A stretch of 64,000 bases of DNA from Paraburkholderia sp. LEh10 (GCF_017814945.1 NZ_JAGIPX010000020.1:62001-126000), one strand, 5' to 3'. Shown: positions 51,177 to 60,647, counted from the stretch's first letter. Made by a program: numbers and translations. The notes: a model not told the origin generated them from the letters alone.

Positions 51177-52970
51177 TTGAGCGCCAAGCCAACGTTAAGC
51201 AAGCCCATCGGCTCCGGTGAAGCATCGTCGACCGTCGTCGTCCTGCGCCGTCTGTGGCCCTATGTGAAGCCGCTCATCTGGATCGTCATTGCCGCCATCG
51301 TCACGATGGGCGTCGTCGCCGCCACCGAGGCGGGGATTCCCGCGCTGCTCAAGCCGCTGCTCGACCACGGCTTCGGCACGCACAGCAGCGAGAGCGCGAA
51401 ATGGTACGTGCCCCTCGCCGTCATCGGTCTTGCGCTCGCGCGGGGCGTCGCGCAGTACGCGTCAGGCTACCTGCTGTCCTATGTGTCAAACCGCATCCTG
51501 CTCGAGCTGCGGCTCTCCATGTTCAACCGCATGATCCACAGCAGCGTCGCGTTCTTCCAGCGCGAAACGGCGAGCACGGTGATCAACGCGATCGTCTTCG
51601 AGGTGAACCAGATCCTGAACGTGCTGACGGGCGTGATGGTCACGCTCGTGCGCGATTCGCTGACGGTCGTGTTCCTGCTCGGCTATTTGTTCTATCTGAA
51701 CTGGCGTCTGACGCTGATCGTCGCGGTGCTGCTGCCCGGCATCGGCTGGCTGGTCGGCAAGATCAACCGGCGGCTGCGCCGCCTGAACCGCGAGCACCAG
51801 ACGCTCACCAACGAGCTGTCATACATCGTCGAGGAGACGGTGGGCGGTTACAAGGTCGTCAAGGTGCACAACGGCGAGCAGTACGAGATCGACCGCTTCT
51901 CGCAGATGAGCAAGCGCCTGCGCGGCTATTCGATGCGTATGACGGTCTCGGGCGGTCTTGCGCAGCCGCTCACGCAGTTTCTCGCATCGATCGCGCTCGC
52001 CGTCGTCATCACGATTGCCGTCGTGCAGTCGTCGCACGATCAGACGACGGTCGGCGGCTTCGTCGCGTTCGTCACATCGATGCTGCTGATCATTTCGCCG
52101 CTCAAGCATCTGATGGACGTGAACCAGCCTTTGCAGCGCGGCATGACGGCGGCCGAACTGATCTTCGGGCTGATCGACGAGCCGTCGGAGCCGGCGGGCG
52201 GCGGACGCAAGCTCGAGCGCTCGAACGGCGAGGTCGAATTCCGCGACGTGTCGTTCATGTATGGCGCGAGCGGTCCGATGCAGCGGCAGACGCTCGACAG
52301 CGTGTCATTCAAGGTCGCGCCGGGCGAGATGGTCGCGCTTGCCGGTCCGTCGGGCAGCGGCAAGACGACGCTCGTGAACCTGCTGCCGCGTTTCTTCGAT
52401 CCGAGCGGCGGCCAGATTCTCGTCGACGGCGTCGCGCTGCCCGAGTACGGCATTCACGAGCTGCGCAGCCAGATCGCGATGGTGAGCCAGGACGTCGTGC
52501 TCTTCAACGACACGATTGCGAACAACGTCGCCTACGGGCAGACGGCCGACGCGGAGCGCGTGAAGGCGGCGTTGCGCGCGGCCAATCTGTGGGACACGGT
52601 GGCCGCCATGCCGAACGGCATCGACACGCTGATCGGCGACAACGGCATGATGCTCTCGGGCGGCCAGCGCCAGCGTCTCGCGATTGCACGCGCAGTCTAC
52701 AAGGACGCGCCGATCCTGATCCTGGATGAAGCCACATCGGCGCTCGATTCCGAGTCCGAGCGCCATGTGCAGGCCGCGCTCGAAACGTTGATGAAGGGCC
52801 GCACGACGCTCGTGATCGCGCATCGTCTGTCGACGATCGAACGCGCGGACCGCATCCTCGTGCTCGACGCGGGGCGCATCGTCGAGCGCGGCAATCATCG
52901 CGAGCTGCTCGCCCAGAACGGGCTGTACGCGCATCTGCACCGGATTCAGTTTCAGCAGAACGCCGCGTGA
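51177..52970 (+). CDS. msbA: Lipid A export ATP-binding/permease protein MsbA
   Basis: A 597-residue half-type ABC exporter: six membrane segments in the first 320 residues, then the nucleotide-binding domain with Walker A PSGSGKTTLV, the Q-loop VSQDVVLF, ABC signature LSGGQRQRLAIAR, Walker B LILDEATSALD and the H-loop IAHRLST. It flips lipid A-core across the inner membrane. I chose the TTG at 51177, because AGAGGA lies just before it and the protein then begins as in known homologues (LSAKPTLSKPIGSG). No ATG fits as well. Confidence 0.95.
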   Translation: MSAKPTLSKPIGSGEASSTVVVLRRLWPYVKPLIWIVIAAIVTMGVVAATEAGIPALLKPLLDHGFGTHSSESAKWYVPLAVIGLALARGVAQYASGYLLSYVSNRILLELRLSMFNRMIHSSVAFFQRETASTVINAIVFEVNQILNVLTGVMVTLVRDSLTVVFLLGYLFYLNWRLTLIVAVLLPGIGWLVGKINRRLRRLNREHQTLTNELSYIVEETVGGYKVVKVHNGEQYEIDRFSQMSKRLRGYSMRMTVSGGLAQPLTQFLASIALAVVITIAVVQSSHDQTTVGGFVAFVTSMLLIISPLKHLMDVNQPLQRGMTAAELIFGLIDEPSEPAGGGRKLERSNGEVEFRDVSFMYGASGPMQRQTLDSVSFKVAPGEMVALAGPSGSGKTTLVNLLPRFFDPSGGQILVDGVALPEYGIHELRSQIAMVSQDVVLFNDTIANNVAYGQTADAERVKAALRAANLWDTVAAMPNGIDTLIGDNGMMLSGGQRQRLAIARAVYKDAPILILDEATSALDSESERHVQAALETLMKGRTTLVIAHRLSTIERADRILVLDAGRIVERGNHRELLAQNGLYAHLHRIQFQQNAA

Positions 52971-53087
52971 GCGCCCCATAAAGACAGAACGGAGAACAGA
53001 TCGCCCGCGCAGCCCGGTGCCGCGCGCGAGGCGCGCCCGCCACTGCAAGCGCGGTCGAGGCGACGGGCCACCATTCAGACAGACGGC

Positions 53088-54062
53088 ATGATTCACATCT
53101 TCAACGGCTTTCACAATCCGAACGGCGGCAGCGAGCAGGAAGCGCTGCGGCTCTACGACATGCTGCGCGGCAAGCGCGACGTGCAGCTCTGGAGCACGTC
53201 GTCGCGCACCTCGGCGGAACTGGCGGCCGCCTATCCGATTCGCCGTGTCGCGCCGCTCAAGGGCGATGTGCCGCGTGGCGGCACTTATGTGTTCGTCGGC
53301 GCGCACTGGCGCAACCGTCTGTGGCCATATTTCGCCGGGCGTCCCGAACGGCTCGTCTATGTCTTCAATACGTTTCATCCGAAGCTGCTTGCGCTGACAT
53401 CGACGCATCCGCCGCTGTTGCGCTGGCCCGCAACCGAGCTCGTGCTGATCTCCGCGTTTCAGGCGCGGCTGCTCGGCGTGACGGGCGAAATCCAGCCATC
53501 GCCGATCGATATCGCGCGCTTCGCGCCACGCGCTCATGCAACCCGCGCGCAGCCCGTCATTGGCCGTCTGAGCCGCGATACCGCCGACAAGCATCATCCC
53601 GACGACATCGCCGTCTACAAGACGCTCGTTGCCCGTGGCTGCAAGCTGCTGCTGCAGGGCGCGACGACACTCGCAGGCGCGTTGCCGCAAGACGAAGCAA
53701 TCCGCCTGCTGCCCGAGGGCGCAATGCCGGCGCCGGACTTTCTTCACGAGCTCGATATCTTCTATTACCGCACGGGCGAGCACGTCGAGACATTCGGGCG
53801 CGTCGTGCTCGAGGCGATGGCGTGCGGTTTGCCCGTCGTCTGCCATCGGCACGGCGGCTACGCGGACGTCATTCGACATGGCGAGAACGGCTATCTGTTC
53901 GATACGCCGCAAGAAGCGCTCGCGATGCTCGATCAACTGATCGTGCAGCCGGCGTTGCGCGCCCGGATCGGCGATGCCGCGCGCAGCACCGTCGAGCAGC
54001 TGTATTCGCGAGAAGCGCTCGATGCGCGCGCGGCGTTCTATCTGCGTCGCGCCGCACGCTGA
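53088..54062 (+). CDS. Family 4 glycosyltransferase
   Basis: A 324-residue GT-B enzyme. The N-terminal HNPNGGSEQEAL binds donor phosphates; the C-terminal part has HVETFGRVVLEAMACGLPVVC with the conserved glutamates of the GT4 family and GYADVIRHGENGYLFDTPQEAL. Its acceptor is probably LPS core or O antigen, since it sits between msbA (117 bp upstream) and waaL on the same strand. No clear ribosome site precedes the ATG. Confidence 0.88.
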   Translation: MIHIFNGFHNPNGGSEQEALRLYDMLRGKRDVQLWSTSSRTSAELAAAYPIRRVAPLKGDVPRGGTYVFVGAHWRNRLWPYFAGRPERLVYVFNTFHPKLLALTSTHPPLLRWPATELVLISAFQARLLGVTGEIQPSPIDIARFAPRAHATRAQPVIGRLSRDTADKHHPDDIAVYKTLVARGCKLLLQGATTLAGALPQDEAIRLLPEGAMPAPDFLHELDIFYYRTGEHVETFGRVVLEAMACGLPVVCHRHGGYADVIRHGENGYLFDTPQEALAMLDQLIVQPALRARIGDAARSTVEQLYSREALDARAAFYLRRAAR

Positions 54063-54270
54063 AAGATGTCTTTCCATGCGTTGCATGCGCGGAGAATCGG
54101 GGCCGGGGCAAAACCAAATCGCATGGCCGCCGTGAGATGATGACGTTCGCGCGATTTGCGGCGCAAGCACGACGAATCAGGCAGCACCGACTACAAGGCA
54201 CCGGCTGACGCAAGCCCCGCCACCGACGCAGCGAGCCTCGGGTCAACGGCTACGCGAGCGCAAAACGTCA

Positions 54271-55563
54271 ATGAGAGTTCAAGCATACATGCAACACGCC
54301 AGAAGAGAATCGTATCCGCTTATCCTCGCGCGAACCTTCGCGCTCGTTGCGCTGTTTGCCGTTCCGCTGTCCACTGCGGGCGTCAATATCGCTGCGACGG
54401 CGTTCGCAGTCTGCGCGCTGCTGTCGCCGGAAGTGTGGCGCAACTGGCGCGCGCTGTTGACCGACCGGGTGAGCGTGGCCGCGCTGCTGCTCGCCGGTGT
54501 GCTGACGCTGAGCATTGCGTGGACGAGCGCCGATCGCGTGGATGCGTTCGACTTCCTGATGAAGTATCGCAAGCTGGTCTATCTGCCGCTGCTGATGCTG
54601 ACGTTCCGCGATTCCCGCACGACGGCCTGGACGACGGTTGCGAAATGGGCGTTGTTCGGCGCGCTGACGTTTTCGCTGCTGCTATCGTGTTCCAACTGGT
54701 TGGGCTGGACCTCGGTCGGACCGTGGCATTCGAATACCGATCCCATCCGCAAGGCGTGGGTCTTCAAGGACCACATTGCCGCGGGCATCATGATGGCGCT
54801 GCTGTTCTATCTGTCGCTGAACTTCGCGCGGCAGTCGCGTGTGCGTGCTGCAAAGGCCGCACTGTATGCGATTGCGCTGCTTGCGATCGTCAACGTGCTG
54901 CTGATGATGCAGGGGCGCACGGGGCAAGTCATTGCGATTCTGTTCATCGTGATCTATGTGGTGACGTATTTCGCGTCGCTGCGCGGCGTGAAGCCGTGGG
55001 TGCGTTGGGGCAGCGGCATTGCGCTGGTGGCCGTCGCGGGCGGTCTCGTGTACGCGGCGTTGCATGCACACGGCTCGCGGCTGGCGGAAACGCATGAGGA
55101 AATCAGCGCGTACGAAACGTCAAACAAGAACACATCGATGGGCGTGCGCATCGTGTTTTACCGGCGCAGCCTCGAGTTGATTGCCGAGCGTCCCATCATC
55201 GGTCGTGGCGTGGGCACCGTGCGGGAGGAGTTCGACGCCCTCGCGCGCAACAATACGGGCGCGGCGGCCGCGACGGCGGGCAATCCGCACAACGAGTTCC
55301 TGCTGATGGGCATTCAGGTGGGCGCGCTCGGCATTGCGCTGTTTGTGTTTCTTCTCGTGCAGATCGGACGTTCGGCGCTCGGGCTGCGCGAGCCCGCGCG
55401 CACGATCGTGCTCGCTTATCTGTTCGCCTTTACGATCGGCTGCTTTGCGAATTCGCTGTTGCTGAACTTTACCGAAGGCAATCTTTTCATCTTCCTCGTC
55501 GGCATTTTCCTGAGTTGCCGAAGAGGCACGCCTTCGACTGCAGAACAGCGCGCAATTCGATAA
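54271..55563 (+). CDS. waaL: O-antigen ligase (WaaL family)
   Basis: A 430-residue protein with about eleven membrane segments and a large periplasmic loop near residues 275-355. The loop carries ISAYETSNKNTSMGVRIVFYRRSLELI and PIIGRGVGTVREEF, followed by AGNPHNEFLLMGIQVG with the conserved histidine of the Wzy_C/WaaL family. It transfers O antigen to lipid A-core in the periplasm. Start at 54271 or the ATG six codons later. Downstream in the LPS block after msbA and the GT4 gene. Confidence 0.9.
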   Translation: MRVQAYMQHARRESYPLILARTFALVALFAVPLSTAGVNIAATAFAVCALLSPEVWRNWRALLTDRVSVAALLLAGVLTLSIAWTSADRVDAFDFLMKYRKLVYLPLLMLTFRDSRTTAWTTVAKWALFGALTFSLLLSCSNWLGWTSVGPWHSNTDPIRKAWVFKDHIAAGIMMALLFYLSLNFARQSRVRAAKAALYAIALLAIVNVLLMMQGRTGQVIAILFIVIYVVTYFASLRGVKPWVRWGSGIALVAVAGGLVYAALHAHGSRLAETHEEISAYETSNKNTSMGVRIVFYRRSLELIAERPIIGRGVGTVREEFDALARNNTGAAAATAGNPHNEFLLMGIQVGALGIALFVFLLVQIGRSALGLREPARTIVLAYLFAFTIGCFANSLLLNFTEGNLFIFLVGIFLSCRRGTPSTAEQRAIR

Positions 55564-55579
55564 GACGGGTTTGCTGCCG

Positions 55580-55876
55580 TCAAACGCCGCTCGTCACCAG
55601 CGACAGCACCGACAAATCCGGGTGCGTGCCGTCGACGATGCTCTTGCCGACGTGCACCGCTTCGTAGGTCGCATCGTCGAGCGTCTTGAACGACTCCTCG
55701 CCGTCCGCGTGAAACGGAACCGTATGCCCCGGCAGTTTCGGGTCCGCGCCGGGATGGCAGACATAGCCGATATACGTGTAGCGCTCGCTGCCGTCTTTCA
55801 GCGACGGTGCGATGTGTATCTCGAAGCCTTCATATTCGACCGTCTGCCAACGCAGGGTTGCGGCGTCGTCGGGCAT
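55580..55876 (-). CDS. Small protein of unknown function
   Basis: A 98-residue soluble protein, MPDDAATLRWQTVEYEGFEI onward. A GGAGG site precedes the ATG, supporting translation. It contains a YTYIGYVCHPGADPKLPGHTVPFH-like centre, with one cysteine, and no signal peptide. I recognise no domain. It is convergent with waaL. Confidence 0.78.
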   Translation of the reverse strand: MPDDAATLRWQTVEYEGFEIHIAPSLKDGSERYTYIGYVCHPGADPKLPGHTVPFHADGEESFKTLDDATYEAVHVGKSIVDGTHPDLSVLSLVTSGV

Positions 55877-56028
55877 GATTGCCTCCGTGCTGTGCGGGCG
55901 CGTCGGGCGGCCTGTGGATCACGGGCGAGCGACGCGCCGCATGTCGTGCGCCGCAGCGAGCGGCGCGGTTCGATGGTTTGAATGGTTCGGCGCGAACGGC
56001 GGGTGCGAATGCGCAGCGAAACGGTGGC

Positions 56029-56190
56029 TCAATGCCGGTGCCGCATGCGTTCCCACCAGCGATGCGCGTCGAGGCGGCCCATCGTCCGGTCGCGGAAATG
56101 ATGCTCGCGTCGCAATTGATGCGAAAGCAGCGTCGCGATGACCGCCAGCACGACGATGCCGACCACGATGCCAATCATTGACTCAGCCAT
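56029..56190 (-). CDS. Small single-span membrane protein
   Basis: A 53-residue protein, MAESMIGIVVGIVVLAVIAT onward, with one membrane helix (residues 5-22) and a basic His/Arg-rich C-terminus (RRSHHFRDR-like and RWWERMRHRH). A strong GGAGG site lies 5 bp before the ATG. Its size and shape suggest a small inner-membrane protein; function unknown. Confidence 0.75.
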   Translation of the reverse strand: MAESMIGIVVGIVVLAVIATLLSHQLRREHHFRDRTMGRLDAHRWWERMRHRH

Positions 56191-56337
56191 GGCAGCCTCC
56201 GTCTATTGCAACTGCATAACGAAAGTCTAGTTGATTTGCCGGAACAGGACAGTGGGTGAAGGTTCATGCTTCCCGTAACCGCCGACGACGCCGCGCGCGA
56301 TCAACCTCGGTAACAGCTACGCAGAAGTCGTTGAAAT

Positions 56338-56562
56338 CTAGTATGGCCCGTTGATGTGCGACGCGTCAGCGGCTGGGCTTTCGTCGTCGGATAGCAGCGC
56401 TTCGAGGCCGAACATCCAGGCGAGGCCGAAGGCTATTGCGCTCGTCAGCGAGCTCTTCGGCAACGCCGCGCCGTTATGTCCGGAAGGCCCGCGAAGTCGG
56501 TCGTAGCAAGGGTTGGGAAGGCGTGCCTGATCTTCGTTGTATTCGCCTGGTTCGGAGCGCAT
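56338..56562 (-). CDS. Small protein of unknown function
   Basis: A 74-residue protein, MRSEPGEYNEDQARLPNPCY onward. GGGAGG precedes the ATG by 5 bp, which is the main support. A weakly hydrophobic stretch (SAIAFGLAWMFGLEALL) spans residues 41-57. No domain recognised. It lies between the membrane protein and rng. Confidence 0.6.
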   Translation of the reverse strand: MRSEPGEYNEDQARLPNPCYDRLRGPSGHNGAALPKSSLTSAIAFGLAWMFGLEALLSDDESPAADASHINGPY

Positions 56563-56631
56563 GTCGCCTCCCGCGTGCGGTGTCGACTGCGTTATAGCAA
56601 ACGATGTGCCACCGCACGCGGTTGGGGCGGC

Positions 56632-58101
56632 TTACATCAGAACAATGTCGTACTGCTCCTGACTCAGATTCGACTCGACCTGCAACGACACCGGCTTGCC
56701 GATGAAATCGATCAGCATGGCCAGATGTTGGGATTCTTCCTCGAGGAACAGATCGATCACCTGCTGCGATGCGACCACGCGGAACTCGCGCGGATTGAAC
56801 TGGCGCGACTCGCGCAGGATTTCCCGCAGCACGTCGTAGCAGACCGTGCGCGCCGTCTTTACCTGGCCTTTGCCCTGACAGACGGGGCAGGGCTCGCACA
56901 GCACGTGCGCGAGCGATTCGCGGGTCCGCTTGCGCGTCATCTCGACGAGCCCGAGTTGCGAGAACCCATTGACCGTCACGCGCGTGCGGTCGCGCGCCAG
57001 CGCCTTTTTCAGTTCATTGAGCACCTGGTCGCGATGCTCGGCGTTCTCCATATCGATGAAGTCGATGATGATCACGCCACCCAGATTGCGCAGCCGCAAC
57101 TGGCGCGCGATCGTATGCGCCGCTTCGAGATTGGTCTTGAAGATCGTATCGTCGAAATTGCGTGCGCCGACGTAGCCGCCCGTATTGACGTCGATGGTCG
57201 TCATCGCTTCCGTCTGGTCGATCACCAGATAGCCACCCGACTTCAGATCGACGCGCCGCGACAGCGCGCGCTGGATTTCCGTCTCGATGTTGTACAGATC
57301 GAATAGCGGGCGCTCGCCCGTGTAGTGATGCAATTTCGACGACACGGCAGGCGTAAATTCGGCCGCGAACTCCGCGAGCTTTTGATACGTCTCGCGCGAG
57401 TCCACCTGAATGCGCGTGGTCTCGTCATTGACGAAGTCGCGCAGCACACGCTGCGCGAGGCTCAGGTCCTGATACAGCAGGCTGGTGGGCGGCATGCGCT
57501 GCGCCTGCGAAAGAATGGTCGCCCACGTCTTGCGCAGATACGCGACGTCAGCGGCAAGCTCTTCGCCCGTCGCATCTTCGGCGATGGTGCGCACGATGTA
57601 GCCGCCTTTCTCGTCGACGGGCAGCACCGCCGTGAGCCGCGCGCGCACGGCTTCGCGCTCGGCCTCGCTCTCGATTTTCTGCGAGATGCCGATGTGCGGT
57701 TCCTGCGGCAGATAGACGAGCGTGCGCCCGGCGATGCTCACCTGTGTGGACAGCCGCGCGCCCTTTGTGCCGATCGGATCCTTGACGACCTGGACCATCA
57801 GCGATTGACCTTCGAAGACGATTTTCTCGATGGGCTGATGTGGCACCGGCTGTTGCGTTTCGCCCGCGAGCCGCGGATGCCAGATATCGGCGACGTGCAG
57901 GAACGCGGCGCGTTCCAGGCCGATATCGATGAACGCGGACTGCATGCCCGGCAGCACGCGCACGACCTTGCCGAGATAGACATTGCCGACCCGCCCGCGC
58001 GACAGCGTGCGTTCGACGTGAAGCTCCTGCACTGCGCCCTGCTGGACCAACGCTACGCGTGTCTCCTGGGGCGTAACGTTAATCAGGATTTCTTCGTTCA
58101 T
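56632..58101 (-). CDS. rng: Ribonuclease G
   Basis: A 489-residue endoribonuclease with E. coli Rng length. Residues 35-120 form the S1-like region (GRVGNVYLGKVVRVLPGMQSAFIDIG); the DNase I-like catalytic part has TTIDVNTGGYVG and GVIIIDFIDM with the catalytic aspartates; CEPCPVCQGKG is the zinc-link. It cuts single-stranded AU-rich RNA and matures the 16S rRNA 5' end. It follows maf by 9 bp on the same strand. Confidence 0.97.
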   Translation of the reverse strand: MNEEILINVTPQETRVALVQQGAVQELHVERTLSRGRVGNVYLGKVVRVLPGMQSAFIDIGLERAAFLHVADIWHPRLAGETQQPVPHQPIEKIVFEGQSLMVQVVKDPIGTKGARLSTQVSIAGRTLVYLPQEPHIGISQKIESEAEREAVRARLTAVLPVDEKGGYIVRTIAEDATGEELAADVAYLRKTWATILSQAQRMPPTSLLYQDLSLAQRVLRDFVNDETTRIQVDSRETYQKLAEFAAEFTPAVSSKLHHYTGERPLFDLYNIETEIQRALSRRVDLKSGGYLVIDQTEAMTTIDVNTGGYVGARNFDDTIFKTNLEAAHTIARQLRLRNLGGVIIIDFIDMENAEHRDQVLNELKKALARDRTRVTVNGFSQLGLVEMTRKRTRESLAHVLCEPCPVCQGKGQVKTARTVCYDVLREILRESRQFNPREFRVVASQQVIDLFLEEESQHLAMLIDFIGKPVSLQVESNLSQEQYDIVLM

Positions 58102-58110
58102 GGTGTTGTT

Positions 58111-58740
58111 CTAGAAGTCGATGCGCGCTGCGCGTAGAAGGGCAGCGGTTTCAAACAATGGCAAACCCATGATACCTGAATAGGACCCGTCGATATGCTC
58201 GATGAACTCCGCCGCGCGCCCCTGGATGCCGTACGCGCCAGCCTTGCCGAGCGGCTCGCCGCTCGCCGCATAGCGGCGCAGCGCATCGCTTTGCACTGCA
58301 GCAAACCGCACGCGCGAAACCGATAGCGCGGGCGCGAGCAATTCGCCTTGCGCATCGACGACGGCAACGGCCGTCAGCACTTCATGATCGCGGCCCGCGA
58401 GGCGCGTGAGCATCGCGACGGCATCATCGACATCGACGGGCTTGCCGAGGATCGCATCGTCGATCGTGACGGTTGTATCGGCAACGAGAACGGGTGCATT
58501 CGAATGGCCGCCCGCGACGAGGCGCGCGCGCGCCGCGTGGGCCTTCGCGACGCACACGCGCATCACATAGTCGTGCGCCAGTTCGCCGGGCAATTCGGCT
58601 TCGAGCGCTTCGGCATCTTCATCGGGACGCGGCAGGAGCAGTTCGAAGCGCACGCCGAGTTGAGTCAGCAACTCCTGGCGGCGCGGACTTTGTGACGCGA
58701 GATAAACGAACGGAAACGCAGCAGCGGACTGATTGGACAT
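58111..58740 (-). CDS. maf: Maf-family nucleotide pyrophosphatase
   Basis: A 209-residue Maf protein: LASQSPRRQELLTQLGVRFEL at the N-terminus, ADTTVTIDDAILGKPVD with the catalytic aspartate, and EPLGKAGAYGIQGRAAEFIEHIDGSYSGIMGLPL at the end. Maf proteins hydrolyse dTTP, UTP or modified nucleotides. The ATG starts MSNQSAAAFPFVYL; the upstream part of the frame is not used. It belongs with rlmH and rng. Confidence 0.95.
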   Translation of the reverse strand: MSNQSAAAFPFVYLASQSPRRQELLTQLGVRFELLLPRPDEDAEALEAELPGELAHDYVMRVCVAKAHAARARLVAGGHSNAPVLVADTTVTIDDAILGKPVDVDDAVAMLTRLAGRDHEVLTAVAVVDAQGELLAPALSVSRVRFAAVQSDALRRYAASGEPLGKAGAYGIQGRAAEFIEHIDGSYSGIMGLPLFETAALLRAARIDF

Positions 58741-58905
58741 GGATCGGTCTTGATGAAAAAGGGAAAGCGCGGCTTCATTGCGGGGCAAAGCCGACGAAAC
58801 GTGCTGAGCGTAACAGACGAGGCGGGAGCCGCGCACCTGGCCATTCGGCCAGGTTGTTCGCAACGACGCGCGACGGGAAGATAGGGGCGTGTTCAGACCC
58901 GGTGT

Positions 58906-59376
58906 TCAGGCCCGATGATACGGATGATTCTGCGTGATGGTCCACGCGCGATACAACTGCTCGGCAAGCAGCACGCGAACCATCGCGTGCGGAAGCGTGA
59001 GGCTCGACACGCGCAGCATCATGTCGGCGCGCGCCTTCAGTTCGGGGTCGAGTCCATCGGCCCCGCCGATCAGAAAGGCGACGTCGCGCCCATCCTGCTG
59101 CCATGCGGGCAGGGCGGCCGCGAGTTGCATCGTGGTCCAGTCCTTGCCGCGTTCGTCGAGCGCGACGATGCGCGCGTTTTTGGGCAGCGCAGCTTCGATC
59201 TTCTGCCGCTCGGCGGCCATCACGCTTTCCGCGGAGCGGCCCGACGAGCGCTGTTCGGGCTTGATCTCACGCAATTCGATGCGCAACTCGGGCGGCATGC
59301 GCTTCGCGTATTCATCGAAGCCCGTGGCGATCCAGTCGGGCATCTTGTGGCCGACCGCAAGAATATGCAGTTTCAT
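58906..59376 (-). CDS. rlmH: 23S rRNA (pseudouridine(1915)-N3)-methyltransferase RlmH
   Basis: A 156-residue SPOUT methyltransferase of the expected size. Landmarks are KLHILAVGHKMPDW at the start, VALDERGKDWTTMQ, FLIGGADGLDPELKARADMML (SAM-binding knot) and a C-terminal LLAEQLYRAWTITQNHPYHRA. It methylates the pseudouridine at 1915 of 23S rRNA in the 70S ribosome. Adjacent to rsfS on one side and maf on the other. Confidence 0.97.
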   Translation of the reverse strand: MKLHILAVGHKMPDWIATGFDEYAKRMPPELRIELREIKPEQRSSGRSAESVMAAERQKIEAALPKNARIVALDERGKDWTTMQLAAALPAWQQDGRDVAFLIGGADGLDPELKARADMMLRVSSLTLPHAMVRVLLAEQLYRAWTITQNHPYHRA

Positions 59377-59415
59377 TGCGTCACTCGCGCCGGGCCAGCG
59401 ATGCGTGCGGCGCGC

Positions 59416-59871
59416 TCACGAACGGCGGCGTGCAGGCGCCTTGCGTGCTGGGCGCGCGACAGGGGCCTCTTCTTCGTCTTCGTCGTCGAGCGGCTCGGAC
59501 GGACGGGCGCCGCCGAACGGATTCGGCGTGGACAGCTTGACGCGCACGGGCTTGTCGCCCCAGATCTCTTCGAGGTTGTAGTACTGGCGAAGCGCCGGTT
59601 GCAGGATGTGCACGACGGCGTCACCGCAATCGACCAGCACCCATTCGCCAATGTCTTCGCCTTCCGTGCTGACGATGTCGCCGCCCGCTTCCTTGACCTT
59701 CTCGCGCACGCTGGAGGCGAGCGCCTTGGTCTGGCGGTTCGACGTGCCGCTCGCGACGATCACGCGGTCGAACAGTCCGGTGAGGTGGCTGGTGTTGAAC
59801 ACCCGAATGTCTTGCGCCTTGACGTCTTCGAGTCCGTCGACGATCGCGCGTTGAAGCTTGCGTATATCCAT
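59416..59871 (-). CDS. rsfS: Ribosomal silencing factor RsfS
   Basis: A 151-residue protein: the RsfS core covers the first 110 residues (MDIRKLQRAIVDGLEDVKAQ at the start, WVLVDCGDAVVHIL, LRQYYNLEEIWGD). The last 40 residues are an acidic then basic tail (DDEDEEEAP, then ARKAPARRRS), longer than in E. coli. RsfS binds L14 and blocks subunit joining in starvation. The start lies 2 bp after the nadD stop, so translation is linked. Confidence 0.95.
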   Translation of the reverse strand: MDIRKLQRAIVDGLEDVKAQDIRVFNTSHLTGLFDRVIVASGTSNRQTKALASSVREKVKEAGGDIVSTEGEDIGEWVLVDCGDAVVHILQPALRQYYNLEEIWGDKPVRVKLSTPNPFGGARPSEPLDDEDEEEAPVARPARKAPARRRS

Positions 59872-59873
59872 GG

Positions 59874-60611
59874 TTACCGATGGTACAGATGATGTTGAAC
59901 AATATAGTCCCACACAGCCGTGGGGACGTGATTTCGTGCGGACTGGCCGTTGCCGTCGGCGCCGCTCGCGGTGAAATGCGCGTTGCTTTCGAGCGACGCG
60001 CGCAGGTGCGCGCGGATGTCGGTCGCCGACACGTCGAAGGCCAGCGACGTGTCGATCAGCAGGTGACCGCACGGCGTTGCCTGCAACACGTCGGCGCTGG
60101 CCGCGCGCTGCGTGATCGCCGCTGCAACGGCGGGTGGCACCGCCGTCACGTCGAAGCCGGGGCGCGTCGCGGCGGCGACATGCGCGTAGTCGAACAGGCG
60201 CTGCCAGTCGCGCCAGGTATCGAGCCGCACCAGTTGATCCGCGCCGATCAGCAGGGAGATCGACGCGTTCGCCCCTTCGCGCTCGCGCCAGCGCTGCAGC
60301 GTATCGACCGTATACGTGGGGCCGTCGTGCTCGATTTCATCCGTGGCGACGCTGACGCTCACGCCTCGCAGCTTCATCGACCGGGCGGCGGCGTGCGTCA
60401 TCGCGAGCCGATGCTCGGCCGCCGACACGTCCGCTTTCTGCCACGGCTGGCCAGCCGGCATCAGCACGAGTTCGGTCAGGTCGAGCACGCTGGCGAAGCG
60501 CCGCGCAAGCGCGAGGTGGCCTTCGTGGATGGGATCGAACGTGCCGCCGAGTATGCCGATGCGTCGGCGCAGCGCCTTGTGCGAGGTGGCGGATTGAGCG
60601 GTCGGATTCAG
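59874..60611 (-). CDS. nadD: Nicotinate-nucleotide adenylyltransferase, CTG start
   Basis: A 245-residue NadD when begun at the CTG at 60611. The start gives LNPTAQSATSHKALRRRIGI, then GGTFDPIHEGHLALARRF (nucleotide-binding site), LVLMPAGQPWQK and SATDIRAHL near the C-terminus. Without the 41 residues before the GTG at 60488, the catalytic HxGH would be lost. Between hemF's stop (60648) and this point no ATG, GTG or TTG occurs in frame, and AAAGGAA lies 7 bp before the CTG. It forms NaAD, the central step of NAD synthesis. Confidence 0.9.
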   Translation of the reverse strand: MNPTAQSATSHKALRRRIGILGGTFDPIHEGHLALARRFASVLDLTELVLMPAGQPWQKADVSAAEHRLAMTHAAARSMKLRGVSVSVATDEIEHDGPTYTVDTLQRWREREGANASISLLIGADQLVRLDTWRDWQRLFDYAHVAAATRPGFDVTAVPPAVAAAITQRAASADVLQATPCGHLLIDTSLAFDVSATDIRAHLRASLESNAHFTASGADGNGQSARNHVPTAVWDYIVQHHLYHR

Positions 60612-60647
60612 TTGCGGTTCCTTTGCCTGTTGATGGAAGCGGGCGCG

